A stretch of DNA of 64,000 nt from Pseudoalteromonas sp. '520P1 No. 423' (GTDB lineage Bacteria > Pseudomonadota > Gammaproteobacteria > Enterobacterales > Alteromonadaceae). The stretch spans positions 682,001 through 746,000 of the forward strand of contig NZ_BBZB01000001.1 of NCBI RefSeq assembly GCF_001269985.1. Direction: 5' to 3'. The position numbers and the translations under genes were made by a program. Below the pieces are notes generated by a model, which was not told the DNA's origin, did not search any database, and saw nothing but the letters and a program-made list of their open reading frames with translations. Shown piece by piece: positions 45,682 to 54,890 of the stretch (positions within the stretch are counted from its first letter, which is position 1; each line of letters opens with the position of its first letter).

Positions 45682-46848
45682 TTAATTGCATTTTGAGGAA
45701 GTTGAGTTCTTTCCACAAAGAGTAAAATCACCTGTTGCGTAAACAATATCTGCATCAACTGATGAAAAAAATCTCTTAAGAAGTTCTTGAAATTGAACCC
45801 CATAAAGATTGTTTGTCAGAAATACTAATATTTCGTCATCTTTATCATTTCGAGTCAAAAAAGTTCTAAACCCAACCCAACTACCATCATGAGTCATTTT
45901 ATGAGGCGATTTACTATCAACAATCCAACCAAAATTATAATTATAGGTTGAGCCGTCAACCAGCGAGGAATGCCTTAATGCTTCTTGTTTTTCTGATTCT
46001 GGTAGCAATGTATTATTCAGTAGTGCCCTATGCCATTTCAAAAGGTCGCCAACAGTGGAATAAACAGAACCATCACCTGTCACACCTTCAATTTTATACA
46101 AATCAAGTAGTTCTCCCTTATCTTGGCCAAAAACTCTAGACGGAAACTCTGTTTGTTTAGACAAAATGGTAAAGACGCGGGTATTTGACATATTAAGTGG
46201 TTGAAAAATATTCTGATATGAAAAATCTTCCAATGACTGATTAGATAATCTTTCTATAATGGCGGCAAGTATGACATATCCAGTATTACTGTATTCAAAT
46301 TTAGTATTAGGAGCGAAATCCAATTTAGGCTTATGAATACTGAACAAATTCAGCATATCTTGATTTGTAAAAGCTTGCTTATCCCAATAAATATCGGACA
46401 GTTCTTCATAATCTATTAATCCAGATGTGTGATTAAGTAACTGACGTACAGTAATATTTGGATAAGGAAATTCTTTTAAAATATTTTGCACATTGTCGTC
46501 ATATTTTAATTTACCTTGATATTTGAGTAGCATGATCCCAAAGGCTGTAAATTGCTTTGAGACTGAGGCAAGATTGAAAGATGAATCGATTGTTATTGGT
46601 GTGTTTTTATGTGGATGAAGTTTACCAACAGCTTTGCTATATAGTACTTTGCCATTACGAGCATAAAGAAAGGTTCCACTGATTTCTTTTTCCACATATA
46701 GGCTATCAATCCATTGATCAAATTCTGCTAACCTCTGTTGTTCACTTTTTTCAGTTGCTTGTATATTTCCCTTTGTGAGTGAAGATGAAGTCGCATTCGA
46801 ATTCACTAGAAGTAATCCAAAAAAAATGCACAATGTAATTATTTTCAC
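45682..46848 (-). CDS. Exported serine hydrolase (class C beta-lactamase fold)
   Basis: 388 residues, signal peptide (residues 1-22). Catalytic motifs SVSK (S95, K98), EYSNTGY (Y-x-N) and HDGSWVG (H-x-G) mark the penicillin-binding/beta-lactamase fold. The group includes esterases, D-peptidases and lactamases; antibiotic resistance cannot be assumed. Two Cys near the C terminus (TLCGKNSTSSKC) could pair. Not in an operon. The 5' end of a similar gene exists as a fragment at 56724-57002. Confidence 0.88.
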   Translation of the reverse strand: MKIITLCIFFGLLLVNSNATSSSLTKGNIQATEKSEQQRLAEFDQWIDSLYVEKEISGTFLYARNGKVLYSKAVGKLHPHKNTPITIDSSFNLASVSKQFTAFGIMLLKYQGKLKYDDNVQNILKEFPYPNITVRQLLNHTSGLIDYEELSDIYWDKQAFTNQDMLNLFSIHKPKLDFAPNTKFEYSNTGYVILAAIIERLSNQSLEDFSYQNIFQPLNMSNTRVFTILSKQTEFPSRVFGQDKGELLDLYKIEGVTGDGSVYSTVGDLLKWHRALLNNTLLPESEKQEALRHSSLVDGSTYNYNFGWIVDSKSPHKMTHDGSWVGFRTFLTRNDKDDEILVFLTNNLYGVQFQELLKRFFSSVDADIVYATGDFTLCGKNSTSSKCN

Positions 46849-47110
46849 TCAATATTCCTTTTGCTGTTTGTTAAACGCTAACCGACTATAAAACCTTTAT
46901 TTTGCTTGTCAATTAAATAGAAAAGTCTTAAAAAAATTAATGAAATTCAGCTTCGTACCTAAGTGATATTTATCATGGATGATTAGGCTCTTAAGTAACG
47001 ACTGCAATAGGTTCTTGACTGACGTAATTTATTAAGCAATTACGTCAATTTTAAGAATTGATAATTGTCGCTTCTAACATGGGTAACTAAAGTTTAGGTG
47101 TAAGCACATA
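46849..47110. other. Intergenic with a 10-bp hairpin
   Basis: TGACGTAATT (47020-47029) and AATTACGTCA (47038-47047) form a perfect stem around an 8-base loop downstream of the methyltransferase gene; no U run. The outer 8 bases resemble a symmetric operator. Otherwise AT-rich spacer. Confidence 0.45.
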
Positions 47111-47956
47111 CTAACCTGAAATTATCGTTCTTAAACCATATTCTAAAATCTTACCTGTTGTGGTTTTCATGCTTAAGGTGGTTACTTCTACTTGTTCATT
47201 GGCAACAAGCGCTTTAGTGGCTTTACGAATTTTTTCTTCGTCTAATCTAGGTGAGTAAGTATTGATCACAATAAAGCCGCCTGGTTCTTTTAGCTCTAAA
47301 GCAGCAGCTAATAGTTCAGGAAATTTATTTTCTATTTTCCAACGCTCTTTTTTAGCGCCTATGCCAAACGCTGGTGGATCCATTACGATACCGTTATATT
47401 TCTTACCGCGTTTAATTTCACGTTGTGCAAATTTAAGTGCATCTTCATGTATCCAATGAATATCAGATAAACCTGATGACTGCATATTCTCATTGCCCCA
47501 AGAGATCACCTGCTTTACAGAATCACAGTGAAAAACATCAGCGCCTTTAGAACGGGCAGCAATTGAGGCTGCACCAGTATAAGCAAATAAATTTAAGAAA
47601 CGATCGCCATCATTTAAGTTATCTGCGATGAAATCCCAGTTAACTCTTTGTTCTGGGAATATACCTACGTGCTTGAATTTAGTCAGCTCTATATTAAGTG
47701 TTAGCTGCTTAAATTGAATCGCCCACTTAGTAGGTGCATCTGCTTTTAAGGCTTTCCAAGTTCCAGCGCTTTTTGAACTTTCTACAAACTCAAAGTGTGC
47801 GCTATCTAACCATTCTTTTTCACTTAATACTGCTTTAAAATAAGCATTCATATCAGGACGAATGGTGATAATGTCACCCCAGCGTTCTAGCTTTTTTTGG
47901 TTGCCAGCATCAATAAGTTCGTAATCATTCCAATGCTTGGTAAAAGTTCTTTTCAT
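47111..47956 (-). CDS. Class I SAM-dependent methyltransferase (Methyltrans_SAM type)
   Basis: 281 residues. SAM motif I region LNLFAYTGAASIAARSKG, acidic motif CDSV, and the catalytic NPPF-like loop MDPPAFG. The family (PF10672, related to RlmI/RlmK) methylates 23S rRNA cytosines or other RNA; the DPPAFG motif favours an RNA base as substrate. Without the N-terminal PUA domain of RlmI. Cytoplasmic, single gene. Confidence 0.86.
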   Translation of the reverse strand: MKRTFTKHWNDYELIDAGNQKKLERWGDIITIRPDMNAYFKAVLSEKEWLDSAHFEFVESSKSAGTWKALKADAPTKWAIQFKQLTLNIELTKFKHVGIFPEQRVNWDFIADNLNDGDRFLNLFAYTGAASIAARSKGADVFHCDSVKQVISWGNENMQSSGLSDIHWIHEDALKFAQREIKRGKKYNGIVMDPPAFGIGAKKERWKIENKFPELLAAALELKEPGGFIVINTYSPRLDEEKIRKATKALVANEQVEVTTLSMKTTTGKILEYGLRTIISG

Positions 47957-48089
47957 AGGGCGACTGCAGCGTAGTTTAATAAATAATTAGGGCGACGATT
48001 GTACAATATAATCCAAGTCAGGTCTTGTGTTTTGCCTGACTCTATTCGTTAAAGGTTAGCTCAAATACATATGTTTTTGTGAAAGTGTT

Positions 48090-48836
48090 TTATATTGGCT
48101 TGTGGTGGTTTTTTCTAAACTCTGAGGGCAACTCGCCAAATAACAGTCGAAACTGTTTACTAAAGTAACTGTGATCGGTAAAACCGACTTTATCACCTAC
48201 TTGAGAGATGGGCATATTGCTTTCTATTAATAAGCGGCGTGCGTTTTCAAGACGAACTTCGTTTATAAACTGTTTTGGCGTTTTACTTAAATACTTTTTA
48301 AAGCGTCGCTCTAATGCACTAATTGATAAATGCGCAACATTGGCAAGCTGCTCAATAGAAAACTGATTAGGGTAATGCGCTCGAATATAATCAACAGGCG
48401 CTTTTATTGCTTCAAAGCCAGATAGCGCCATAGCTTGTTTTTGCAAATGTCGTGTAATGCCATAAGAACCTATGATGTCACCTGTTTTACTCAATAGTGG
48501 TCTTTTTGACGTGACATACCAAGCTGTATCGCCTGTCTGTGTCATATTTACTTCTAACCTATCGGTCACGATTTGCCCTGAAATGATTTTGTCATCATCG
48601 CGCATAAATTGTTTGGCTACATGGGCGGGTGAAAAATCAAAGTCACTTTTACCTACAATCTGAGACAACCTTTTTACTTCTTGGTGCTCTATAAAGGCTT
48701 GATTAGCATGAATGAAGTGATGATTTTCATCTTTAATCCAAAACAATACTCCAGGTAATAAATCAAACATATTGATAACTTGCTCTATGGCAACTTGGTG
48801 AAGAAACTTGTTATCTTTTTTAATACTCATGACCAA
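48090..48836 (-). CDS. AraC family regulator with N-terminal PAS domain
   Basis: 248 residues: PAS domain at about 20-125 (LPGVLFWIKDENHHFIHANQA), AraC/XylS DNA-binding domain at about 150-245 with two helix-turn-helix units (FSIEQLANVAHLSISALERRFKK; VGDKVGFTDHSYFSKQFRLLF). It is divergent from the six-gene glycoside cluster with 140 bases between, the usual place of its regulator. PAS domains sense small ligands or redox state; the inducer could be a sugar derivative. M1 or the in-frame ATG 6 bases later is the start. Confidence 0.9.
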   Translation of the reverse strand: MVMSIKKDNKFLHQVAIEQVINMFDLLPGVLFWIKDENHHFIHANQAFIEHQEVKRLSQIVGKSDFDFSPAHVAKQFMRDDDKIISGQIVTDRLEVNMTQTGDTAWYVTSKRPLLSKTGDIIGSYGITRHLQKQAMALSGFEAIKAPVDYIRAHYPNQFSIEQLANVAHLSISALERRFKKYLSKTPKQFINEVRLENARRLLIESNMPISQVGDKVGFTDHSYFSKQFRLLFGELPSEFRKNHHKPI

Positions 48837-48887
48837 CCTCTTTCTAAATAGGGTTTGTTAATAAATAATCAAACGCCGATTTTGTTG

Positions 48888-48957
48888 CATTGAAAACCGA
48901 TTTAGTAATAACACATTTTTGTTGTTAACTTCTATAGTAGGGACTAGATTTTCAATG
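48888..48957. promoter_or_regulatory. Candidate operator, divided inverted repeat
   Basis: CATTGAAAA (48888-48896) and TTTTCAATG (48949-48957) face each other in the regulator/cluster intergenic region, with centres 61 bases apart, close to six turns of DNA. AraC proteins often bind paired half-sites near this spacing; the assignment is inference. Confidence 0.4.
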
Positions 48958-48976
48958 AATCAAAATTATTTTATTT

Positions 48977-50158
48977 ATGATGAAAAAAATTAGAATGGGT
49001 ATGGTTGGCGGTGGTCAAGGTGCATTTATTGGCGCAGTGCATCGTATTGCTGCATTTTTAGATGGTGATATTGAATTAGTGTGTGGTGCATTTAGTTCTG
49101 ACCATCAACGTAGCATAGAATCAGGTAAATCATTGTATTTACCCGAGCAACGTTGTTATGCCACATATCAAGAAATGTTACTAAGTGAAGCGCAATTACC
49201 TGCCCAAGAGCGTATGGAATTTGTGGTAATAGTGACACCTAACCATTTGCACTTTCCGATTGCCAAAATGGCGTTAGAGCTGGGCTTTCATGTTATGTCT
49301 GATAAACCGGCCACCATCAGCTTAAATGAAGCGCTAGAATTAAAAACGATTATTGAGAACAATGATGCGCTTTATGGATTAACTCACACCTACACCGGAT
49401 ATCCATTAATTAAACAAGCCCGCCACTTAGTAGCACAAGGTGACTTAGGAAATATCACTAAAGTTGTGGTTGAGTACAGTCAGGGCTGGTTAGCATCAAA
49501 AGAAGATGAATCAAGCAAACAAGCAAGCTGGCGTTTAGATAAGACCAAGTCAGGGATCAGCTGTTGCATGGGAGATATTGGCGTACATGCGGCCAATTTA
49601 CTGGAATATGTATCGGGCATTACTGTAACTGATCTGTGCGCAGATTTAACGTCAACAATTAATGGCCGCACATTAGATGATGATGGCACGGTATTACTTA
49701 AGTTTTCAAATGGTGCCAAAGGTGTGTTATTAGCTAGTCAAATCGCTTTAGGTGATGAAAACAACCTGAGATTAAGAGTATATGGCGACAAAAAAAGCAT
49801 TGAATGGTCGCAGTTAGAACCTAATACACTTTGGCTTAAGTCGAGTAATGAACCTACTCAAATGATCCGTGCTGGCGTTGGCCAAATGTGTGATGCAGCA
49901 CATCAAGCGTTGCGGACTCCGGCTGGTCATCCCGAAGGTTATCTTGAAGCATTTGGTAATATTTATTCTAATTTTGTGAAACAGATTAGAGCTAAAAAAG
50001 CCAACCTTGTTTGTGATAATCAGCTATTTGATGTGCCAGGAATAGATGAAGCGATTCGTGGTATGGCATTTATAGAAAATGTCGTTACTGCAAGTCAGTC
50101 CAATGAAAAATGGCAGCCATTTAAAATAGAACAAAACTTGATTTTGGAGAGCCACTAA
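48977..50158 (+). CDS. Gfo/Idh/MocA family oxidoreductase
   Basis: 393 residues. Rossmann motif GGGQGAFIG at the N terminus, the lysine in SDKPATIS (the EKP motif, here DKP), and the metal-free catalytic pair in GDIGVHAANL (Asp, His). These NAD(P) enzymes oxidise or reduce sugar keto groups and inositols. First gene of the cluster; it overlaps nothing and the next gene starts 2 bases after its stop, so translational coupling is likely. Probable job: interconverting 3-keto-sugar and sugar in the cytoplasm. Confidence 0.92.
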   Translation: MMKKIRMGMVGGGQGAFIGAVHRIAAFLDGDIELVCGAFSSDHQRSIESGKSLYLPEQRCYATYQEMLLSEAQLPAQERMEFVVIVTPNHLHFPIAKMALELGFHVMSDKPATISLNEALELKTIIENNDALYGLTHTYTGYPLIKQARHLVAQGDLGNITKVVVEYSQGWLASKEDESSKQASWRLDKTKSGISCCMGDIGVHAANLLEYVSGITVTDLCADLTSTINGRTLDDDGTVLLKFSNGAKGVLLASQIALGDENNLRLRVYGDKKSIEWSQLEPNTLWLKSSNEPTQMIRAGVGQMCDAAHQALRTPAGHPEGYLEAFGNIYSNFVKQIRAKKANLVCDNQLFDVPGIDEAIRGMAFIENVVTASQSNEKWQPFKIEQNLILESH

Positions 50159-50159
50159 T

Positions 50160-51212
50160 ATGTCGCAAATTAAAGGGCCGGGTATTTTTTTAGCGCAGTT
50201 TTGTCAAGACGACGCGCCATTTAATAGCTTAAAAAACATTTGCCAATGGTCGGCAGATTTAGGTTATAAAGCAGTTCAAATTCCAACATGGGATAAACGT
50301 TTATTTGATTTAGAACTTGCTCATAAAAGTGACACTTATTGTGACGAGATAAAGGGCATAGTGACTGATGCAGGTATGAGTATTAGTGAGTTATCTACAC
50401 ACTTGCAAGGCCAGTTGGTTGCAGTGAATCCGGCTTATGATCAACAGTTTGATGCCTTTGCACCTGATGAAGTTAAAAATAATAGTAAAGCCAGAACACA
50501 GTGGGCAATTGACCAAGTTTCTATGGCTGCAAAAGTGAGCCAAACTTTAGGTTTAAATGCTCATGCTAGTTTTTCAGGTGCCTTGTTATGGCATACAGCT
50601 TATCCATGGCCACAACGTCCTGCGGGCTTAGTTGAAGACGGCTTTAAAGAATTAGCTAAAAGATGGCTACCTATACTTAATAAGTTTGAAGATGCAGGTG
50701 TTGATCTGTGTTATGAGTTACACCCAGGTGAGGATTTACATGATGGTGTGACGTTTGAACGCTTTTTAGCAGCAACAGATAACCATAGTAGAGCCAAAAT
50801 CCTATATGATCCGAGCCACTTTGTGCTGCAACAACTTGATTACCTTAGTTTTATCGATATTTATCATGAGCATATTAAAGCCTTTCATGTAAAAGATGCT
50901 GAGTTTAGATCTAATGGGCGCAGTGGCGTTTATGGTGGATATCAAGATTGGCAAGAACGTCCCGGACGGTTTAGATCTCTTGGAGATGGCCAAATAGATT
51001 TCAAACAAATCTTTAGCAAATTAACCCAATATGGTTATAACGGTTGGGCTGTGCTTGAGTGGGAGTGCTGTTTAAAAGATTCAACTGATGGTGCAAAAGA
51101 AGGTGCACCTTTCATTACACAGCATTTAATAAAAACACCAGAATATGCATTTGATGACTTTGCAGCAAGTGACATTGATGAGTCTTTAAATCGCCGTATT
51201 TTAGGCCTCTAG
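50160..51212 (+). CDS. Sugar phosphate isomerase/epimerase (TIM barrel)
   Basis: 350 residues, xylose isomerase-like fold. Metal ligands are visible in CYELHPGED (Glu), DPSHFVLQQ (Asp), FHVKDAEF (His) and AVLEWE (Glu). Such proteins are isomerases or dehydratase-like enzymes acting on inositol and keto sugars. Start ATG 2 bases after the oxidoreductase stop; the MFS gene begins 10 bases later. Role in this cluster: rearranging or cleaving a keto sugar. Confidence 0.9.
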   Translation: MSQIKGPGIFLAQFCQDDAPFNSLKNICQWSADLGYKAVQIPTWDKRLFDLELAHKSDTYCDEIKGIVTDAGMSISELSTHLQGQLVAVNPAYDQQFDAFAPDEVKNNSKARTQWAIDQVSMAAKVSQTLGLNAHASFSGALLWHTAYPWPQRPAGLVEDGFKELAKRWLPILNKFEDAGVDLCYELHPGEDLHDGVTFERFLAATDNHSRAKILYDPSHFVLQQLDYLSFIDIYHEHIKAFHVKDAEFRSNGRSGVYGGYQDWQERPGRFRSLGDGQIDFKQIFSKLTQYGYNGWAVLEWECCLKDSTDGAKEGAPFITQHLIKTPEYAFDDFAASDIDESLNRRILGL

Positions 51213-51221
51213 GATAAACTT

Positions 51222-52448
51222 ATGTTAGATAAAAATAATAAAAACCGTTTATACATAGCAAGTTGCTTAGCACTCACAGTAACTGCCATGACATTTGCTA
51301 TTCGAGCAGGCATTTTAGGTCAGCTTAGCCAAGATTTTGCTTTAAGTGATACACAACTTGGTTGGATTAACGCGATGGCATTTTTGGGTTTTCCAGTAGC
51401 AACTATGCTGGGAGGCTTACTTTACAATACGTTTGGCGCTAAAAATTTAGTTATTATTGCTTTTATTGGGCACCTTGTTGGCTTAACGCTCACTATATCA
51501 GCTGATGGATTTTGGTTATTACTTATCTCTAGCTTTTGCATTGGTTTTGCTAACGGTGCAGTTGAAGCCGCATGTAATCCACTGATTGCAGATATGTATC
51601 CTAATCAAAAAACGACGATGTTAAACCGTTTTCATGTGTGGTTTCCGGGTGGCATAGTGATAGGTGCACTTATTTCTAAAGCCATGACAGATATGAGTTT
51701 TGGCTGGCAGTCTCAAATTGCAGTGATGTTAGTACCAACTGTGATATATGGTTATCTGATTTTAAATCAAAAATTCCCTGAAACCGAAGCTATTCAAACA
51801 TCTACCGTTGAAAATATTAAAGGCTTATTCTCCCCGCTATTTTTATTTATGGCATTTTGCATGACCTTAACAGCAACAAGTGAGCTAGGCACGCAGCAAT
51901 GGATAGAGCGAATTTTAGGGGCGTCGGGCGCTTCACCTATGTTGATTATGGCGATGATCACAGGTGTTATGGCTGTTGGGCGTTACTTTGCTGGCCCTAT
52001 CGTGCATAGGTTAAACGCTTATGGTGTGTTGCTTTACTCTGCGATAGTTACAACCTTAGGCATTTATTTAATGAGTACGGCAACTGGCAGCATGGTGTAT
52101 TTAAGTGCCTTAATATTTGCATTAGGCGTGACTTACTTTTGGCCAACTATGATTGGATTTGTAGCAGAAAATATTCCGCAAACGGGTGCTTTAGGTATGT
52201 CGATTATGGGCGGCGCAGGTATGTTTGCAGTGAGTATTTGGAATCCTATTATTGGCAACTGGATAGATCAAGCAAGACAACAAGCGAAAGCTGTGAGCAC
52301 TGAACCTGAATTAATCGAATTGGCTGCAGGGCAGGCCACTTTACAAAATTTAAGCATTTTTCCACTGGTACTTATTTTTGCTTTTACAGGGCTGGCGCTT
52401 TATATGCGAAAACAGCAAGCAAAACCTATGTGCGAAAAAGTCTCTTAG
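51222..52448 (+). CDS. MFS sugar transporter
   Basis: 408 residues, 12 membrane helices, starting in the style of FucP/sugar-H+ symporters (IRAGILGQLSQDFALSDTQLGWINAMAFLGFPVATMLGGLLY) with a conserved NxxxA region GFANGAVEAACNPLIADMYP. Probably imports a mono- or disaccharide or its keto derivative. Third gene of the cluster, GGATAAACTT before the ATG. Confidence 0.9.
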   Translation: MLDKNNKNRLYIASCLALTVTAMTFAIRAGILGQLSQDFALSDTQLGWINAMAFLGFPVATMLGGLLYNTFGAKNLVIIAFIGHLVGLTLTISADGFWLLLISSFCIGFANGAVEAACNPLIADMYPNQKTTMLNRFHVWFPGGIVIGALISKAMTDMSFGWQSQIAVMLVPTVIYGYLILNQKFPETEAIQTSTVENIKGLFSPLFLFMAFCMTLTATSELGTQQWIERILGASGASPMLIMAMITGVMAVGRYFAGPIVHRLNAYGVLLYSAIVTTLGIYLMSTATGSMVYLSALIFALGVTYFWPTMIGFVAENIPQTGALGMSIMGGAGMFAVSIWNPIIGNWIDQARQQAKAVSTEPELIELAAGQATLQNLSIFPLVLIFAFTGLALYMRKQQAKPMCEKVS

Positions 52449-52481
52449 AAACGAATTACAGATATAAAAACAGGGGTAACA

Positions 52482-53207
52482 ATGAAAACAATACACAGTA
52501 GATGGATCCCAACATCTTGGTTAAAGCTTGTTAGTGGATTTTTATTATCTACGTTAGCAATGGTAAGTACCGCAGCTGATAATCAGCTTTCAACTAAAGA
52601 GCAGGCGCAGGAATGGCAATTGCTTTTTAATGGTAAAGATATGTCTCAATGGCGTAACTTTAAAAAACCAGGTGTTAATTCAAAATGGGTGATAGCGCAA
52701 GATGCGATGCATTTATCTGCTGGCGGTGGTGGCGACTTGATGACCCAAAAACAATATAAAAACTTTGAACTGAAATTAGATTGGAAAATAGCACTAGCAG
52801 GTAACAGTGGTATTTTTATACTGGCTGATGAACTGGGTAAACATATTTATTCTCATGCGGTTGAAGTACAAATTTTAGATAATGAAAGGCATTCAGATAA
52901 CAAAATTGATTCGCACTTATCTGGCTCTATTTATGATATCGCCGCTTCGCCAAAAGCTGCTCATAAAGAAGCTGGCCAGTGGAATAGTGTATATATTCGT
53001 ATTAACAATGATGTATTAACGGTTAAGCAAAATGGCATTAAAACTGTTGATATTCTAGTTGGTGGCAAGCAATGGAATGACTTAGTTGGTAAGAGTAAAT
53101 TTAAAACATGGCAAGGTTTTGCAAAAGCACAAAAAGGCCATATAGGTTTACAAGATCATAGCGACCCTGTGTGGTTCAAAAATATCAAAATCAGGGAGCT
53201 TAACTAA
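52482..53207 (+). CDS. Exported DUF1080 protein, 3-keto-glycoside hydrolase-like
   Basis: 241 residues with a signal peptide (cleavage near TAA-DNQ). The concanavalin-like DUF1080 domain covers about 50-240: WQLLFNGKDMSQWRNF, KNFELKLDWKIALAGNSGIF, GQWNSVYIRI and GLQDHSDPVWFKNIKI. DUF1080 proteins have been shown to be 3-keto-disaccharide (3-keto-glycoside) hydrolases that cleave by elimination. It would act in the periplasm on the product of the GMC oxidoreductase. The next gene overlaps its stop by 1 base. Confidence 0.88.
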   Translation: MKTIHSRWIPTSWLKLVSGFLLSTLAMVSTAADNQLSTKEQAQEWQLLFNGKDMSQWRNFKKPGVNSKWVIAQDAMHLSAGGGGDLMTQKQYKNFELKLDWKIALAGNSGIFILADELGKHIYSHAVEVQILDNERHSDNKIDSHLSGSIYDIAASPKAAHKEAGQWNSVYIRINNDVLTVKQNGIKTVDILVGGKQWNDLVGKSKFKTWQGFAKAQKGHIGLQDHSDPVWFKNIKIRELN

Positions 53208-54889
53208 TGAGTGAATTAAACTACGACGTGATAGTTGTTGGCTCTGGTGCTGGTGGTGCCATGGCAGCTTATACGCTTACTAAGTTAGGCCATAAAGTAT
53301 TAATGTTAGAGGCAGGTCGAGATTACGATCCTAAAACCGAAACCCCGATGTTTAATACCAATGGTGATGCACCATTAATGGGTTCTGGTAATGTAGATAA
53401 AGACTTCGGTTTTTATGATGCCACAGTAGATGGTGGTTGGACTGTACCTGATGAACCCTATACAACAGGGCCTGATAGCGAGTTTTTATGGTGGCGTGCA
53501 CGTATGTTAGGCGGGCGTACAAATCATTGGGGTCGTTATTCTTTACGTTTTAGTAAGCACGACTTTAAGGGTTTTACCCGTGATGGCTTAGGCGCCGACT
53601 GGCCGTTTGAATATGACGATATATCACCTTGGTACGATAAAACCGAAGAGCTAGTTGGCATTTGTGGTACCAACACGGGTTTAGATGATATGCCAGATTC
53701 TCCAGAAGGTATATTACAACCACCACCAAAACCACGTATTCCTGAGTTGCTGGTATCTGCAGCGGCTAAAAAATTAGGCATACCAACAGCACCTATGCAT
53801 AGAGCGGTATTAACACGACCTAAAGATGATCGCCAAGCGTGTTTTTATGCGACTTCTTGTATTCGAGGTTGTTCTATTGGTGCAGCATTTCAAACAACCA
53901 CCTCTTTACTGCCTATGGCAAAAGCGACGGGTCGTTTAACGATAATTACTGATGCTATGGTGAAAGCGGTTAATGTAGATGATAAAGGCAAAGTAAACGC
54001 CATTACTTACATAGATAAAAAAACGAAACAAACCCATAAGCTAGACGCTAAAGTGATTATTTTAGCGGCTAGTGCATGTGAATCAGCACGTATATTATTA
54101 AACTCTAAAAGTGAGCGCCATCCTCAGGGGTTAGCGAATTCGAGTGGCCATGTTGGTAAAAATATTATGGATTCAACAGGTGTGAGCTTTGGTGCCCATA
54201 TCCCATCACTTGAAGGCAGACCTAAATACAATGAAGACGGACATACCGCTAATCACTTGTTTATTCCTTGGTGGGGTCATAAAAAGCAGGAAAATAAAGA
54301 GTTAGATTTCCCCCGTGGTTATCACTTTGAAATCGGCTCAGGCTTTCGTGCACCAGGATCATGGGTAGGTGGAGATTTAGATGGTTATGGTAAACCACTA
54401 AAAGATATCGCTAAACAAGCCTATGGTACTTATGTTGGATTAGCATTACGTGGTGAAATGCTGCCAAATGCAGGCTCTTATATGGAAATTGATGAAGAAG
54501 TGAAAGATAAATGGGGTATTCCAGTGGTTAAGTTTCACTGGAAGTGGTCTGAGCATGAACTTAAACAAGTTGAGCATGGCCTAAAAACCGCCAAGAAAAT
54601 ACTCGAAACTATGGGTGCAAGCTTTACTAAGCCATTACCAAAAGCACAAGATGCCATTCTTAAAGGTGGGCAAATCATTCACGAAGTAGGTAGTACGCGT
54701 ATGGGTGCTAATCCAAAAGAGTCTGTCACCAATCAATGGGGACAAACATGGGATTGCGATAATGTATTTGTTATGGATGGTGGCGTATTTGCTTCTAATC
54801 CACATAAAAACTGTACTTTAACCATTATGACTTTAGCTATGCGTAATTCGACTTGGTTATCTAAGCAATTAGTGAATGGGGTTTTATAA
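53207..54889 (+). CDS. GMC family oxidoreductase (glycoside 3-dehydrogenase-like)
   Basis: 560 residues. FAD-binding GSGAGGAMAAYTL at the N terminus, GGRTNHWGRYS, and the GMC C-terminal catalytic His-Asn: EVGSTRMG and NPHKNCTLTI. The segment ACFYATSCIRGC gives three cysteines (C212, C218, C222) spaced C-x5-C-x3-C, as in FAD-dependent glucose dehydrogenases that carry a 3Fe-4S cluster. The pair with the next gene matches the glucoside 3-dehydrogenase catalytic and small subunits. It lacks a signal of its own, so export would rely on the Tat partner. Stop overlaps the next start region. Confidence 0.9.
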   Translation: MSELNYDVIVVGSGAGGAMAAYTLTKLGHKVLMLEAGRDYDPKTETPMFNTNGDAPLMGSGNVDKDFGFYDATVDGGWTVPDEPYTTGPDSEFLWWRARMLGGRTNHWGRYSLRFSKHDFKGFTRDGLGADWPFEYDDISPWYDKTEELVGICGTNTGLDDMPDSPEGILQPPPKPRIPELLVSAAAKKLGIPTAPMHRAVLTRPKDDRQACFYATSCIRGCSIGAAFQTTTSLLPMAKATGRLTIITDAMVKAVNVDDKGKVNAITYIDKKTKQTHKLDAKVIILAASACESARILLNSKSERHPQGLANSSGHVGKNIMDSTGVSFGAHIPSLEGRPKYNEDGHTANHLFIPWWGHKKQENKELDFPRGYHFEIGSGFRAPGSWVGGDLDGYGKPLKDIAKQAYGTYVGLALRGEMLPNAGSYMEIDEEVKDKWGIPVVKFHWKWSEHELKQVEHGLKTAKKILETMGASFTKPLPKAQDAILKGGQIIHEVGSTRMGANPKESVTNQWGQTWDCDNVFVMDGGVFASNPHKNCTLTIMTLAMRNSTWLSKQLVNGVL

Positions 54890-54890
54890 A

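Noticed and set aside
45585..45803. Separate 72-codon gene at the 3' end of the serine hydrolase gene
   Set aside because: It overlaps the hydrolase in another frame, has no ribosome site and reads like AT-rich out-of-frame text.
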